Source of the DNA: Thauera sp. JM12B12 | GTDB taxonomy: Bacteria > Pseudomonadota > Gammaproteobacteria > Burkholderiales > Rhodocyclaceae | Assembly: GCF_039614725.1 (NCBI RefSeq) | Contig: NZ_CP154859.1 | Location: forward strand, 3,472,001 to 3,536,000 | DNA length: 64,000 nt | Direction: 5' to 3' | Part shown: piece by piece, positions 8,927 to 20,609 of the stretch | Layout: each line of letters opens with the position of its first letter | Numbering within the stretch: the stretch's first letter is position 1 | Notes under the pieces: generated by a model | The model's database searches: none | Seen by the model: only the letters and a program-made list of their open reading frames with translations | Told to the model about the DNA's origin: nothing | Translations under genes and position numbers: made by a program

Positions 8927-9339
8927 GCGCGCGCCCCGCCCTTCTTCGCCCCCGGCCCGGCTGCCTGCTTGCGGCCGCGCAGCTTCCAGTCGTCGTCGCT
9001 GGCTTCGGGCGAGGCATCGCCCGGCAGGTCGACGTGGTCGTTGCCGGTCTCGAGATAGGCGCGCAGCGCCATCACCACGATCACCGCGGTCATGCCGAAG
9101 GAGATCACGATCGCGGTCAGCACCAGCGCCTGCGGCAGCGGGTCGATATAGGCGGCGGCAGCGGGCGAGATGACCGGAGGCTGGTTGATCGCCAGCCGGC
9201 CGGTGGCGAACAGGAACAGGTTGGTGGCGTAGGTGATCAGCGACAGTCCGATCACCACCGGGAAGGTGCGCGCGCGCAGCACCAGGTAGATGCCGGCCGC
9301 GGTCATCACGCCGATGGCGCTGGCGACGAGGAATTCCAT
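8923..9339 (-). CDS. phaC: Mrp/Pha antiporter subunit C
   Basis: A 138-residue NuoK-like protein with three helices and IDPLPQALVLTAIVISFGM. The ATG at 9339 shares one base with the phaAB stop. The C-terminal ~40 residues are a charged tail ending in a Lys/Arg-rich stretch, which probably faces the cytoplasm. Confidence 0.9.
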   Translation of the reverse strand: MEFLVASAIGVMTAAGIYLVLRARTFPVVIGLSLITYATNLFLFATGRLAINQPPVISPAAAAYIDPLPQALVLTAIVISFGMTAVIVVMALRAYLETGNDHVDLPGDASPEASDDDWKLRGRKQAAGPGAKKGGARA

Positions 9340-12200
9340 CAGCTGTGCTCCTTGCGGGCGGTGGCGCTGGGGTCGACGTCCATCGCCGACTTGTTGATCG
9401 TGCACGAACTCGTCCACCGCCCCATGCGCGACAGGTTGGCGAGCGCGAGCATCACCGCGCCGACCACGGTGAGGAAGACCCCGGTGTCGAAGGCCATCGC
9501 GCTGGCGAGCTCGAACTCGCCCACCAGCGGCAGATGGAAATGACCGAAGGTGGACGTGAGGAAGGGCTGATCGAGCACCATCGCAGCCACGCCGGTCGCT
9601 GCGGCGACGAGCACGCCGGCGCCGATCATGGCGTGGTAGTTCACGCTCACCCGTCGCGCCGCCCAGCCGAAGCCGCTCGCCATGTACTGCATGATGAGCG
9701 CGATGGACACGACCAGCGCGGCGATGAAACCCCCGCCCGGTTGGTTGTGCCCGCGCAGGAAGATGTACGCGCCGACCAGCATCGCCAGCGGCAGCATGAC
9801 GCGGGTGGCCACCACCATGATCATCGGGTGGCGATCGGCGGACTGCGGCATGTCGGGCGACCAGGCGCTCAGGCGGCGGCCGACGCGGCCGAACAGGGTG
9901 CCGTCGAGCAGGGCGTAGATCGTCAGCGCGGCGATGCCGAGCACGGTGATCTCGCCGAAGGTGTCGAAGCCGCGGAAATCCACCAGGATCACGTTGACCA
10001 CGTTGGTGCCGCCGCCGCCCGAGACCGCGTTCTCGAGGTAGTAGTGCGACAGCGAGGTGCCGTCGCGGGTCAGCATCGCCCAGCTCACCCCGGCCATGCC
10101 GAGGCCGGCGATGGTCGCGAGCACGCCGTCGCGCAGGTGGCGCAGCGGATCGGCGCGCACCGAGGAGCTGTGTGGCCCCTCCTTGGGCAGGAAATAGAGC
10201 GCGAGCAGGATCAGGATCACCGTGGTGACCTCGACCGAGATCTGCGTCAGCGCGAGGTCGGGCGCCGACAGGTAGATGAAGGCCACGCACACGATCAGGC
10301 CCACCGTGCCGACGATCAGCACCGACAGCACGCGGCGGCGGAACAGCATCACGGTGAGCGCGCAACCGCCCACCAACAGCACCCAGGCGACGATCGCCGC
10401 CGGCGCGGCCGGCAGCAGTTCGCGCGAACCCGCCGCATGCGGCGCGTTGAAGAAGGCGACGAAGCCGGCGAGGGTCACCGCGCCGAGCGCAAACGCCAGG
10501 TAGCGCTGCAGGGAGCCGTTGTGCAGACCGTGGGTGAGACGCTCCGCCGCCGCCACCGCGCGGGCGATGAAGCCATCGAACATCGCCTTCGCCTCCGGGT
10601 GCGGCCCCGCCTGCCAGAGCGCGCGCACGCGGCGATAGGCGGCCAGCGCAGTCAGGCCGACCACCACGGCAACCGCCGACAGCGCGAGCGCCGGGGTGAA
10701 ACCGTGCCACAGCGCGAGGTGGTAATCCATCAGCGCGCCGCCGGTGACCGCACGCGAGACCACCGCCACCAGCGGCCCCGCCACCGTGTCGGGGAACAGC
10801 CCGATCGCCACCACCAGCACCACCAGCAGCGCCGGCGGCAGCCACATGCCGGCGGGCGGGTCGTGTGGCGCGCGCGGATAGTCGTCGCGGCGCGCGCCGA
10901 AGAACACATGCACGATGTAGCGGAACGAGTACGCCACCGAGAAGCACGCCGCCAGCGTCGCCAGCGCGGCGACCACCCAGCCGTTGCCCAGCCAGGCGGT
11001 GTCGACCGCCTCGTGCAGCATCATCTCCTTGGAGATGAACCCGTTCAGCGGTGGCAGCCCGGCCATCGACGCGCCCGCCACCATCGCCATCGTCGCCGTG
11101 ATCGGCATCAGCTGCAGCAGGCCGCCGAGGCGCTTGATGTCGCGCGTGCCGGCCTCGTGGTCGACGATGCCGGCGTTCATGAACAGCGCGGCCTTGAAGG
11201 TGGCGTGGTTGAGGATGTGGAACACCGCCGCCACCGCGGCGAGCGGCGTGCCGAAGCCGAGCAGCATGGTCACCAGGCCGAGGTGGCTGACGGTGGAATA
11301 GGCCAGCAGGCCCTTGAGGTCGTCCTTGAAGAGCGCGATGCCGGCCGCCACCAGCATGGTCACCAGGCCGGTGGTGGCGACGATGTAGAACCATTCCGGC
11401 GTGCCGGCGAGCACCGGCCACATGCGCGCCATCAGGAACAGCCCCGCCTTCACCATCGTCGCCGAGTGCAGGTAGGCCGACACCGGCGTGGGCGCCGCCA
11501 TCGCGTGCGGCAGCCAGAAGTGGAAGGGGAACTGCGCGCTCTTGGTGAAGCAGCCGGCGAGGATCAGCACCAGCGCCGGCACATACAGCGGCGAAGCCTG
11601 GATCGCCTCCCGGTTCTGCAGGATGTCGGTGAGATTGTAGGAGCCGGCGATGTCGCCCAGGATCAGCATGCCGGCGATCATCGCCAGCCCGCCGGCGCCG
11701 GTCACGGTGAGCGCCATGCGCGCGCCCTGGCGGCCTTCGGGCAGGTGCTTCCAGTAGCCGATGAGCAGGAACGACGACAGGCTGGTCAGTTCCCAGAACA
11801 CCAGCAGCAGCAGGATGTTGTCCGACAGCACCACGCCCACCATCGCGCCCTGGAACAGCAGCAGGTAGGTGTAGAACACCCCCATCGGGTCGTCCTTGGC
11901 GAGGTAGAAGCGCGCATAGACGATGATCAGCATGCCGATGCCGAGGATCAGCCCGGCGAAGAACAGGCCCAGTCCGTCGAGGAAGAAGCTCGCCTGCAGG
12001 CCGAGCGCAGGCAGCCAGTCCCAGCTCGCGGAGACGATCTCGCCACGAAACACCGCGGGCACGTGCGACATCAGCAAGGCGAAGGCGAGCAGGGTGAACG
12101 CGAAGGTGCTGGTGGCGCAGGCGCTGCGGCCGGCACGGATCATCAAGGCCGGGAACAGGGCACCGATGAAGGGCAACAGCACGATCAGGACGAGACTCAT
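9339..12200 (-). CDS. phaAB: Mrp/Pha antiporter fused A-B subunit
   Basis: A 953-residue protein. The N-terminal ~750 residues are MrpA (NuoL-like: FWELTSLSSFLLIGYW, FTKSAQFPFHFWLPHAM, LPPLNGFISKEMMLHE). The last ~150 residues are MrpB (FLRGHNQPGGGFIAALV). The ATG at 12200 begins MSLVLIVLLPFIGA, a normal MrpA start; the frame remains open further upstream, but that part has no MrpA-like sequence. It is the first gene of the six-gene minus-strand operon phaAB-C-D-E-F-G, and is divergent from the IclR gene. Confidence 0.93.
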   Translation of the reverse strand: MSLVLIVLLPFIGALFPALMIRAGRSACATSTFAFTLLAFALLMSHVPAVFRGEIVSASWDWLPALGLQASFFLDGLGLFFAGLILGIGMLIIVYARFYLAKDDPMGVFYTYLLLFQGAMVGVVLSDNILLLLVFWELTSLSSFLLIGYWKHLPEGRQGARMALTVTGAGGLAMIAGMLILGDIAGSYNLTDILQNREAIQASPLYVPALVLILAGCFTKSAQFPFHFWLPHAMAAPTPVSAYLHSATMVKAGLFLMARMWPVLAGTPEWFYIVATTGLVTMLVAAGIALFKDDLKGLLAYSTVSHLGLVTMLLGFGTPLAAVAAVFHILNHATFKAALFMNAGIVDHEAGTRDIKRLGGLLQLMPITATMAMVAGASMAGLPPLNGFISKEMMLHEAVDTAWLGNGWVVAALATLAACFSVAYSFRYIVHVFFGARRDDYPRAPHDPPAGMWLPPALLVVLVVAIGLFPDTVAGPLVAVVSRAVTGGALMDYHLALWHGFTPALALSAVAVVVGLTALAAYRRVRALWQAGPHPEAKAMFDGFIARAVAAAERLTHGLHNGSLQRYLAFALGAVTLAGFVAFFNAPHAAGSRELLPAAPAAIVAWVLLVGGCALTVMLFRRRVLSVLIVGTVGLIVCVAFIYLSAPDLALTQISVEVTTVILILLALYFLPKEGPHSSSVRADPLRHLRDGVLATIAGLGMAGVSWAMLTRDGTSLSHYYLENAVSGGGGTNVVNVILVDFRGFDTFGEITVLGIAALTIYALLDGTLFGRVGRRLSAWSPDMPQSADRHPMIMVVATRVMLPLAMLVGAYIFLRGHNQPGGGFIAALVVSIALIMQYMASGFGWAARRVSVNYHAMIGAGVLVAAATGVAAMVLDQPFLTSTFGHFHLPLVGEFELASAMAFDTGVFLTVVGAVMLALANLSRMGRWTSSCTINKSAMDVDPSATARKEHS

Positions 12201-12450
12201 CTGGGCATCCGGCGAGGAATGGGGTGATTGCGGGCGGAAGCACCGGTCATGCAGCCGCACACGGGGCTGCGCAGCGGCCGCCAGCTCCGGCTCAAGGCGC
12301 TCGAAGCCACGCCAGCCGTGCATCCCGGGCAAAGTATATATGCAAGCGCAGCAACGCCTGCATGGTACGCTGTTTCACTAGGCGAAATCAGGGCACCCGG
12401 TTACCATTCCGCCCAAGCAATCCCTCGCACTGCATTCCACCGAGACATCC
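12201..12450. promoter_or_regulatory. Divergent promoter region between phaAB and the IclR gene
   Basis: This 250-base gap separates divergent genes. It holds the only AT-rich island nearby, GTATATATGC at about 12334-12343. A dyad TTTC-N7-GAAA lies at 12373-12387, of the general kind bound by IclR-type regulators. Whether the neighbouring IclR protein controls either gene from this site is a guess. Confidence 0.35.
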
Positions 12451-13251
12451 GTGTCAGCCAACAAGACCGACCCGAGCGCCAGCGCCGAAGGCAAGACATC
12501 AATCCAGGTCATCGAACGCATGATGAAGCTGCTCGACGTGCTCGCCCACCACGCCGACCCCGTCCCGCTCAAGCAGCTCGCGCTCGAGACCGGGCTGCAC
12601 CCGTCGACCGCGCACCGCATCCTCGGCGCGATGACCCACAGCGGCTTCGTCGAGCGTTCGGACGCCGGCATCTACCGGCTGGGGATCCGCCTGCTCGAGC
12701 TCGGCAGCATCGTCAAGTCGCGCATCTCGCTGCGCGAGACGGCGATGCCCTTCATGCTCAAGCTGCACGCGGCGACCGGCGAGAGCGTGAACCTCGGCGT
12801 GCGCGCGGGCGACGAGATCGTCTATGTCGAGCGCACCTCCAGCGGCCGCGCCTCGGTGCGCGTGGTGCACATCGTCGGCGCGCGGGCGCCGCTGCACACC
12901 ACCGCCACCGGCAAGCTCTTCCTGGTCGAAGACGGCCTCGAGCGCATCCGCGACTACGCGCGCCGCACCGGCCTGCCGGCATCGACGCCGGCCTCCATCA
13001 CCACCCTGCCCGCACTGGAAAAGGAACTCGACCGCGTGCGCCGCCACGGCGTGGGCTTCGACCTCGACGAAGTCGAAGCCGGCGTACGCTGCATCGCCGC
13101 CGGCATCCGCGACGACGATGGCGAGCTGATTGCGGGCCTGTCGCTGTCGACGCCGTCCGAGCGCTTCAACCCCGACTGGGCCCCGCTCGTGCGCGAGACG
13201 GCGGATGAGATTTCGCGCGCGCTCGGCTACCTGGCGCCGCGTGCGAGCTGA
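12451..13251 (+). CDS. IclR-family transcriptional regulator
   Basis: A 266-residue protein with a GTG start at 12451. Residues ~18-80 form the winged helix-turn-helix (LKQLALETGLHPSTAHRILGAM). Residues ~95-260 form the IclR effector domain, with LHTTATGKLFL and GVGFDLDEVEAGVRCIAAGI. Family members sense small organic acids or aromatics. The effector and targets here are unknown. It stands alone, divergent from the Pha operon. Confidence 0.9.
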   Translation: MSANKTDPSASAEGKTSIQVIERMMKLLDVLAHHADPVPLKQLALETGLHPSTAHRILGAMTHSGFVERSDAGIYRLGIRLLELGSIVKSRISLRETAMPFMLKLHAATGESVNLGVRAGDEIVYVERTSSGRASVRVVHIVGARAPLHTTATGKLFLVEDGLERIRDYARRTGLPASTPASITTLPALEKELDRVRRHGVGFDLDEVEAGVRCIAAGIRDDDGELIAGLSLSTPSERFNPDWAPLVRETADEISRALGYLAPRAS

Positions 13252-13302
13252 GACCGCGCGCAAAGCCGCGGGACGCGGCAAAGCGGACCTCGGCGACCGC
13301 GC

Positions 13303-14475
13303 TCATCCGCCGCTGCCCTGAAGCGCCGCAGCCAGGCGCTGGGGAGAGGTCTGCTCGAGCCACTTGCGCACGCGCTTGGCATCGGCGGTACGGGTGTAGC
13401 GCCCCTGCGAGTCCATCAGCACCATCACCACCGGCTGCTGGTGCAGCCAGGTCTGCATCACCAGGCAGCGGCCGGCTTCCGAGATGTAGCCGGTCTTCGA
13501 GACACTGATCGCCCACTCCGGGCTGCGTACCAGGCTGTTGGTGTTGCCGAAGCGCAGGCTGCGGCCATTGACGTCCACATAGCGCTCGTGCGCGGTGGAG
13601 AACTCGCGGATCAGCGGGTAGGAAGCCGACGCCGCCACCAGCTTGGCGAGGTCGCGCGGGCTGGACACGTTGCCCGGGTTGAGCCCGGTGCTGTCATGGA
13701 AGCGCGTGTTCCACAGTCCGAGCAGGCGCGCCTTGACGTTCATTGCCTCGACGAAGGCCGCCTCGCCGCCCGGGTAGTTGCGCGCCAGCGCGGACGCGGC
13801 GCGGTTCTCGGAAGACATCAGCGCAAGCTGCAGCATCTCCTCGCGGCTCAGCGTGGCGCCGAGCGAGAGGCGCGAGCCGGTGCCTTTGAGGCGGTCGATG
13901 TCCCCCTCGGTGATGGCGATCGACTCGGACAGGCTCTGCCCGGAGTCGAGGACGACGATCGCGGTCATCAGCTTGGTGATGGAGGCGATCGGCAACACCG
14001 CGGTGGCGTTGCGCTCGAGCAGCACCTCGCCGGTGTTCTGGTTGATCACGTAGAAGGCGCTCGACCCCAGCACGGGCATTCCGCTCGCATCGAGCGCGAG
14101 ATCCGTCTCGGCTTGATCGGCGGCCGCGGCTGCGGGCGGGAGGGCAAGGGCAGCCGGCGCGGCCTTGCGCAAGCTGGCGCGCACCGGCGCGCCCTTGGCG
14201 CGAGTGGCGGATTTCGCCATGGACGCCCTGGCCTTGCTTGCCGCCTTCTTCGTCGACGCGCGCGAAGCGGGCTTGGCTGCCTTGCGCGCGCCGCCCTGCT
14301 TCGCCGCTGGCTTGGTCGCGACCGCCTTCTTCTGCACCGCGGCCTTCGAGGCGGACTTCTTGGCACTGGCCGAGGCCTTGTCCGACGTGCGGCTCGTGCC
14401 GCTGGCGGCGCCTGCCATTCCTGAGTGCAGCGCGAACAGCGCCGCAAAGGCGGCAATGAGGACTTTGAGCTTCAT
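13303..14475 (-). CDS. pbpG: D-alanyl-D-alanine endopeptidase, PBP7-like
   Basis: A 390-residue protein from the ATG at 14475. A signal peptide (KVLIAAFAALFALHSGMAGA) is followed by ~85 residues of Lys/Ala-rich low-complexity linker, histone-like in composition. The S11 peptidase domain then has the three penicillin-binding motifs SITK, SEN and KTG. Family role: cleavage of D-Ala-mDAP crosslinks in peptidoglycan. The long basic linker is unusual for PbpG and may bind the wall or the outer membrane. Confidence 0.88.
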   Translation of the reverse strand: MKLKVLIAAFAALFALHSGMAGAASGTSRTSDKASASAKKSASKAAVQKKAVATKPAAKQGGARKAAKPASRASTKKAASKARASMAKSATRAKGAPVRASLRKAAPAALALPPAAAAADQAETDLALDASGMPVLGSSAFYVINQNTGEVLLERNATAVLPIASITKLMTAIVVLDSGQSLSESIAITEGDIDRLKGTGSRLSLGATLSREEMLQLALMSSENRAASALARNYPGGEAAFVEAMNVKARLLGLWNTRFHDSTGLNPGNVSSPRDLAKLVAASASYPLIREFSTAHERYVDVNGRSLRFGNTNSLVRSPEWAISVSKTGYISEAGRCLVMQTWLHQQPVVMVLMDSQGRYTRTADAKRVRKWLEQTSPQRLAAALQGSGG

Positions 14476-14527
14476 GATGGCGGGATGCGAAAGTGGGACA
14501 GCCGGGGCGCTACTGCGTTTCGGTTTA

Positions 14528-14556
14528 AAAATAAGCAGATACAAAAAGGATTTCAA
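14528..14556 (-). promoter_or_regulatory. Sigma-70 promoter of pbpG
   Basis: On the minus strand TTGAAA (14551-14556) and TATTTT (14528-14533) are separated by 17 bases in an AT-rich stretch. The start codon of pbpG lies about 50 bases downstream. Confidence 0.6.
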
Positions 14557-14639
14557 GTCGTTTCGAAGAACGGCGTGAAATTTTCCCACATTCGCCACGG
14601 CACCGTCCCGGCGCGCGCATGAAAACCCGCCGTCCCATC

Positions 14640-15788
14640 TCACTCGAGACGCAGGAATCGCCGCAGCTCGGGCTCGCGCGCCATAGCGTCGTGATATCCG
14701 AGTTCGATCAGCGCGCGCACGAAACCGGGCTCGAAAAGCAGGTACGAGAGCAGGGTCGAACCCTCGCGCCGGAAGGTCCCGAGGCCGCGCAGTACCGTAC
14801 GCAACAGCGGCGGCAGGCTGTAGGCGTGGCGGCCCGCTATTGTATCCAGACGTTGGGAGGGCTGGATGACCAGGGTCTCGATCGGCCGGAGGGCGATGCC
14901 GGCCGCGGCGCGTTGGGCGGGGTCGAGACGGCCGACGGTGTCGTTGATCCGCGACAGGCTCTCGAGATCGACCGCGAGCGTGTCGAGGAAGATGCTCGAC
15001 AGCGCATGGCCGGCGATCTGCGCCGGCGAGGGGTAGCGCTCGACGCGCACCCGCCCCTCCTCCGCGGTGCGCCCGGCACCGATCACCAGGATGCGGTCGG
15101 CACCGAGATGGATCGCCGGGCTCACCGGTGCAAGCTGGCGCATCGAGCCGTCACCGAAGAACTCGCGGTTGATCTTCACCGCGGGGAACACGAAGGGCAG
15201 CGCGGAGCTCGCCATCAGGTGGTCGATGCGCAGCGCGCAGCGCACCCCGAGGCGCTGTGCGCGCCGCCACGGCAGGATGTCGATCGCACCCTGGAAGAAG
15301 GCGAGACTCTCGCCGGAGGAGTAGCCCGAGGCGGTGACGCTCAGCGCATGAAGCTCGCCGCGCGCGATCGCGGGATCGATGGCGGACAGGTCGAGCACAC
15401 GCTCGAGCAGGCCGTGCAGCGGCGCATTGTCGAGCAGCGCACGCGGCGTCTGCCGCACCAGCCAGCCGGCGAACAGCGCCGAACCCCAGCGCACCCCGCT
15501 GCCGAGCAGGGCGGCAGGATCGACGCGATACACGTCGTGCACGTGCAGGCCGCGCCACACGCGCTCGATGTGGCGGACCGCCCGCCCGAAGTCGGCGGCG
15601 TGCACCGCCAGCGCGGTGGCGTTGATCGCCCCGGCGGAGGTGCCGCACAGGATCGGAAAGGGGTTGCCCGTGCGCTTGCCGCGCAGCTCGCGGATCGCGC
15701 CGAGCACGCCGACCTGATAGGCCGCGCGCGCGCCGCCGCCGGTCAGCACCAGCGCCGCGCGCCCCGCCCGCTCATCTCGATCCTGCAT
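14640..15788 (-). CDS. Patatin-like phospholipase
   Basis: A 382-residue protein. The oxyanion-hole loop LTGGGARAAYQVG is at residues ~15-27 and the nucleophile elbow GTSAG at ~49-53. The catalytic Asp is in FFGDGSMRQ (the DGG/DGS motif). Together they make a Ser-Asp lipid acyl hydrolase. No signal peptide is seen, so it is probably cytoplasmic or membrane-associated. The C-terminal ~120 residues resemble the extension common in proteobacterial patatins. Substrate unknown. Confidence 0.88.
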   Translation of the reverse strand: MQDRDERAGRAALVLTGGGARAAYQVGVLGAIRELRGKRTGNPFPILCGTSAGAINATALAVHAADFGRAVRHIERVWRGLHVHDVYRVDPAALLGSGVRWGSALFAGWLVRQTPRALLDNAPLHGLLERVLDLSAIDPAIARGELHALSVTASGYSSGESLAFFQGAIDILPWRRAQRLGVRCALRIDHLMASSALPFVFPAVKINREFFGDGSMRQLAPVSPAIHLGADRILVIGAGRTAEEGRVRVERYPSPAQIAGHALSSIFLDTLAVDLESLSRINDTVGRLDPAQRAAAGIALRPIETLVIQPSQRLDTIAGRHAYSLPPLLRTVLRGLGTFRREGSTLLSYLLFEPGFVRALIELGYHDAMAREPELRRFLRLE

Positions 15789-15871
15789 TCGCGCCGCCTC
15801 CGCTCACACCCTGGCGCGAGCATGGCGCAGGGCGCGAGCGACAGACAAGCGCAAAAGTCTCAGTCCGGCAC

Positions 15872-18145
<2,274 letters not shown>

Positions 18146-18504
18146 GCTTGTCTTCCCCTCTCGTCTGGTGATGTTCTTGGCCTAGAGCGCCGATGCCGGC
18201 GCATCAGTGCCGAAGGATACCGCGGAACGACTAATTACCGCATTACGAAAAGTAAATTTGCGATGTGAAAAGTACGTATATTGCCCTTCTTGATCTTCAT
18301 GATAGTCAGCCAGACGCTGATCGAAACCGCCCGGCCATGGCATAATTATGGGCTCTTGCGGGACAGGACCCCAGCCTGCACCGCGCCAGTCGCAAGATCA
18401 GGCGCCACGCGCCTTCGCAGCCCGCCGGCCAGGCAGCACCCTGCATCACACGATGGCCGACCGACGGGGATGGTTTCGCATCACAGCACGGGAGAGCTGT
18501 TTAC
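18146..18504. promoter_or_regulatory. Divergent maeB-pckG control region
   Basis: A 359-base gap with no gene. A locally AT-rich part (18230-18290) holds two direct repeats GAAAAGTA at 18247-18254 and 18267-18274, 20 bases apart, so on the same helix face. A -10-like CATAAT lies at about 18340 in front of pckG. The long gap and spaced repeats suggest a shared regulator of this gluconeogenic pair. Confidence 0.4.
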
Positions 18505-20352
18505 ATGTCTCAGAACCACGCCCAGGCGGCGATTGCCGCTGCCCCCGATTACGTCCGCCATGAAGGCCTGAAGAAGTGGGTCGGCGAGATCGCCGCCCTC
18601 ACCGAACCGGACCGCGTGGTCTGGTGCGACGGCTCGCAGGAAGAGTACGACCGCCTGTGCGCCGAGATGGTCGAGTCCGGCATGCTGATCAAGCTCAACC
18701 CGGAAAAGCGCAAGAATTCCTACCTCGCCTGGTCCGACCCCTCCGACGTCGCGCGCGTCGAGGACCGCACCTTCATCTGCTCGCAGAACAAGGGCGACGC
18801 CGGCCCCACCAACAACTGGGAAGACCCGGCGGTGATGCGCGAGACCCTGAACGGCCTGTTCAAGGGCTCGATGCACGGCCGCACCATGTACGTGATCCCG
18901 TTCTCGATGGGCCCGCTCGGCAGCCCGATCGCCCACATCGGCGTCGAGATCTCCGACAGCCCCTATGTCGTCGTGAACATGCGCACGATGACGCGCATGG
19001 GCCGCGGCGCGATCGAGGTGCTCGGCACCGACGGCGAGTTCGTGCCCTGCGTGCACACCGTCGGCGCCCCGCTCGCCCACGGCGAGAAGGACAGCCGTTG
19101 GCCGTGCAACCCGACCACCAAGTACATCGTCCATTACCCCGAGACGCGCGAGATCTGGTCCTATGGCTCGGGCTACGGCGGCAACGCGCTGCTGGGCAAG
19201 AAGTGCTTCGCGCTGCGCATCGCCTCCACCATGGCGCGTGACGAGGGCTGGCTGGCCGAGCACATGCTGATTCTCGGCGTCGAGTCGCCGCAGGGCGAGA
19301 AGACCTACGTCGCGGCGGCCTTCCCCTCGGCCTGCGGCAAGACCAACTTCGCCATGCTGATCCCGCCCAAGACCTTCGACGGCTGGAAGATCACCACGGT
19401 CGGCGACGACATCGCCTGGATCAAGCCCGGCCCCGACGGCAAGTTCCGCGCCATCAACCCCGAATTCGGCTACTTCGGCGTCGCCCCGGGCACCTCCGAG
19501 AAGACCAACTTCAACGCGATGGCCACGTTGAGGGAAAACATCATCTTCACCAACGTCGCGCTCACCGACGACGGCGACGTGTGGTGGGAAGGCATGAGCA
19601 AGGAAGCCCCGTCGCACCTGGTCGACTGGCAGGGCAAGGACTGGACGCCCGAGATCGCCAAGGAAACCGGCCGCAAGGCCGCGCACCCCAACGCGCGCTT
19701 CACCGCCCCCGCCAGCCAGTGCCCGTCGATCGACCCGGCCTGGGAAGATCCCGCCGGCGTGCCGATCTCGGCCTTCATCTTCGGCGGCCGCCGCGCCACC
19801 ACCGTGCCGCTGGTGTACGAGGCCTTCAACTGGAACTTCGGCGTGTACATGGCCTCGACGCTGGGCTCCGAGACCACCGCCGCCGCCTTCGGCGCGCAGG
19901 GCGTGGTGCGTCGCGATCCGTTCGCGATGCTGCCCTTCTGCGGCTACCACATGGGCGACTACTTCAACCACTGGCTGCGCATGGGCCACGTCGTCGAAGA
20001 CACGCCGAAGATCTTCTGCGTCAACTGGTTCCGCATGAACGAGAAGGGCGAGTTCATGTGGCCCGGCTTCGGCGAGAACATGCGCGTGCTGAAGTGGATC
20101 GTCGAACGCTGCGAGGGCAAGGTCCAGGCCAAGGAAACCGCGCTCGGCTGGATGCCGCGCTTCGAAGACCTCGACTGGACCGGCGCCGAGATCACCCGCG
20201 AGGAGTTCGACGCCCTGACCAAGGTCGATGCCGACGCCTGGCGCAGCGAGCTGAACTCGCACAAGGAGTGGTTCGACAAGCTGCAGGACCGCCTGCCGCG
20301 CCAGCTCGTGCTCAAGCGCGAGCTGTTCGAGCTGGCGCTCGGCACCGACTGA
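18505..20352 (+). CDS. pckG: Phosphoenolpyruvate carboxykinase (GTP)
   Basis: A 615-residue protein, the normal length for the GTP-dependent family. The P-loop with the reactive cysteine is [13 protein letters not shown]. The metal and substrate site lies in [25 protein letters not shown] sequence nearby. It converts oxaloacetate and GTP to PEP, CO2 and GDP. The ATG at 18505 has GGAGAG about 10 bases upstream. REP elements fill the gap behind it. Confidence 0.95.
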   Translation: MSQNHAQAAIAAAPDYVRHEGLKKWVGEIAALTEPDRVVWCDGSQEEYDRLCAEMVESGMLIKLNPEKRKNSYLAWSDPSDVARVEDRTFICSQNKGDAGPTNNWEDPAVMRETLNGLFKGSMHGRTMYVIPFSMGPLGSPIAHIGVEISDSPYVVVNMRTMTRMGRGAIEVLGTDGEFVPCVHTVGAPLAHGEKDSRWPCNPTTKYIVHYPETREIWSYGSGYGGNALLGKKCFALRIASTMARDEGWLAEHMLILGVESPQGEKTYVAAAFPSACGKTNFAMLIPPKTFDGWKITTVGDDIAWIKPGPDGKFRAINPEFGYFGVAPGTSEKTNFNAMATLRENIIFTNVALTDDGDVWWEGMSKEAPSHLVDWQGKDWTPEIAKETGRKAAHPNARFTAPASQCPSIDPAWEDPAGVPISAFIFGGRRATTVPLVYEAFNWNFGVYMASTLGSETTAAAFGAQGVVRRDPFAMLPFCGYHMGDYFNHWLRMGHVVEDTPKIFCVNWFRMNEKGEFMWPGFGENMRVLKWIVERCEGKVQAKETALGWMPRFEDLDWTGAEITREEFDALTKVDADAWRSELNSHKEWFDKLQDRLPRQLVLKRELFELALGTD

Positions 20353-20400
20353 GGAAGCGCGCCGGGAAGCGGCCGGCCGGTTTCCGACTGGCCGCCTCCG

Positions 20401-20553
20401 TTCGCGGGCAAGCCCGCTCCCACGGTGGGGTTCATTCGCGGGCCGGGCTGCTCCCACGGTGGGGTTCATTCGCGGGCGAGCCCGCTCCCACGGGGGTTTC
20501 TTTCGCGACCTTGATTGCCGTCACCGCCCCGTGGGAGCGGGCTTGCCCGCGAA
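20401..20553. repeat. Cluster of four REP elements
   Basis: Three copies of TTCGCGGGCAAGCCCGCTCC-type sequence (one degenerate) run on the plus strand, separated by a repeated CACGGTGGGGTTCA linker. A fourth copy lies inverted at 20531-20553. Each monomer folds as GCGGGC-NN-GCCCGC. They lie directly after pckG and before the aminotransferase, a usual intergenic REP position. Confidence 0.85.
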
Positions 20554-20609
20554 CTACCCAAAAAAGCGCCCGCCGGCGCTTTTCTGCTTTTCACCACCGG
20601 AGTTCCACC

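Noticed and set aside
9345..12227. 960-codon plus-strand open frame opposite phaAB
   Set aside because: It is an antisense frame kept open by GC-rich codons of phaAB. Its composition (His/Arg/Gln-rich, no domains) is that of a shadow.
20401..20553. REP cluster as a rho-independent terminator of pckG
   Set aside because: The units lack T-runs and recur in both orientations and inside genes, so they are dispersed REPs, although they may affect transcript ends.
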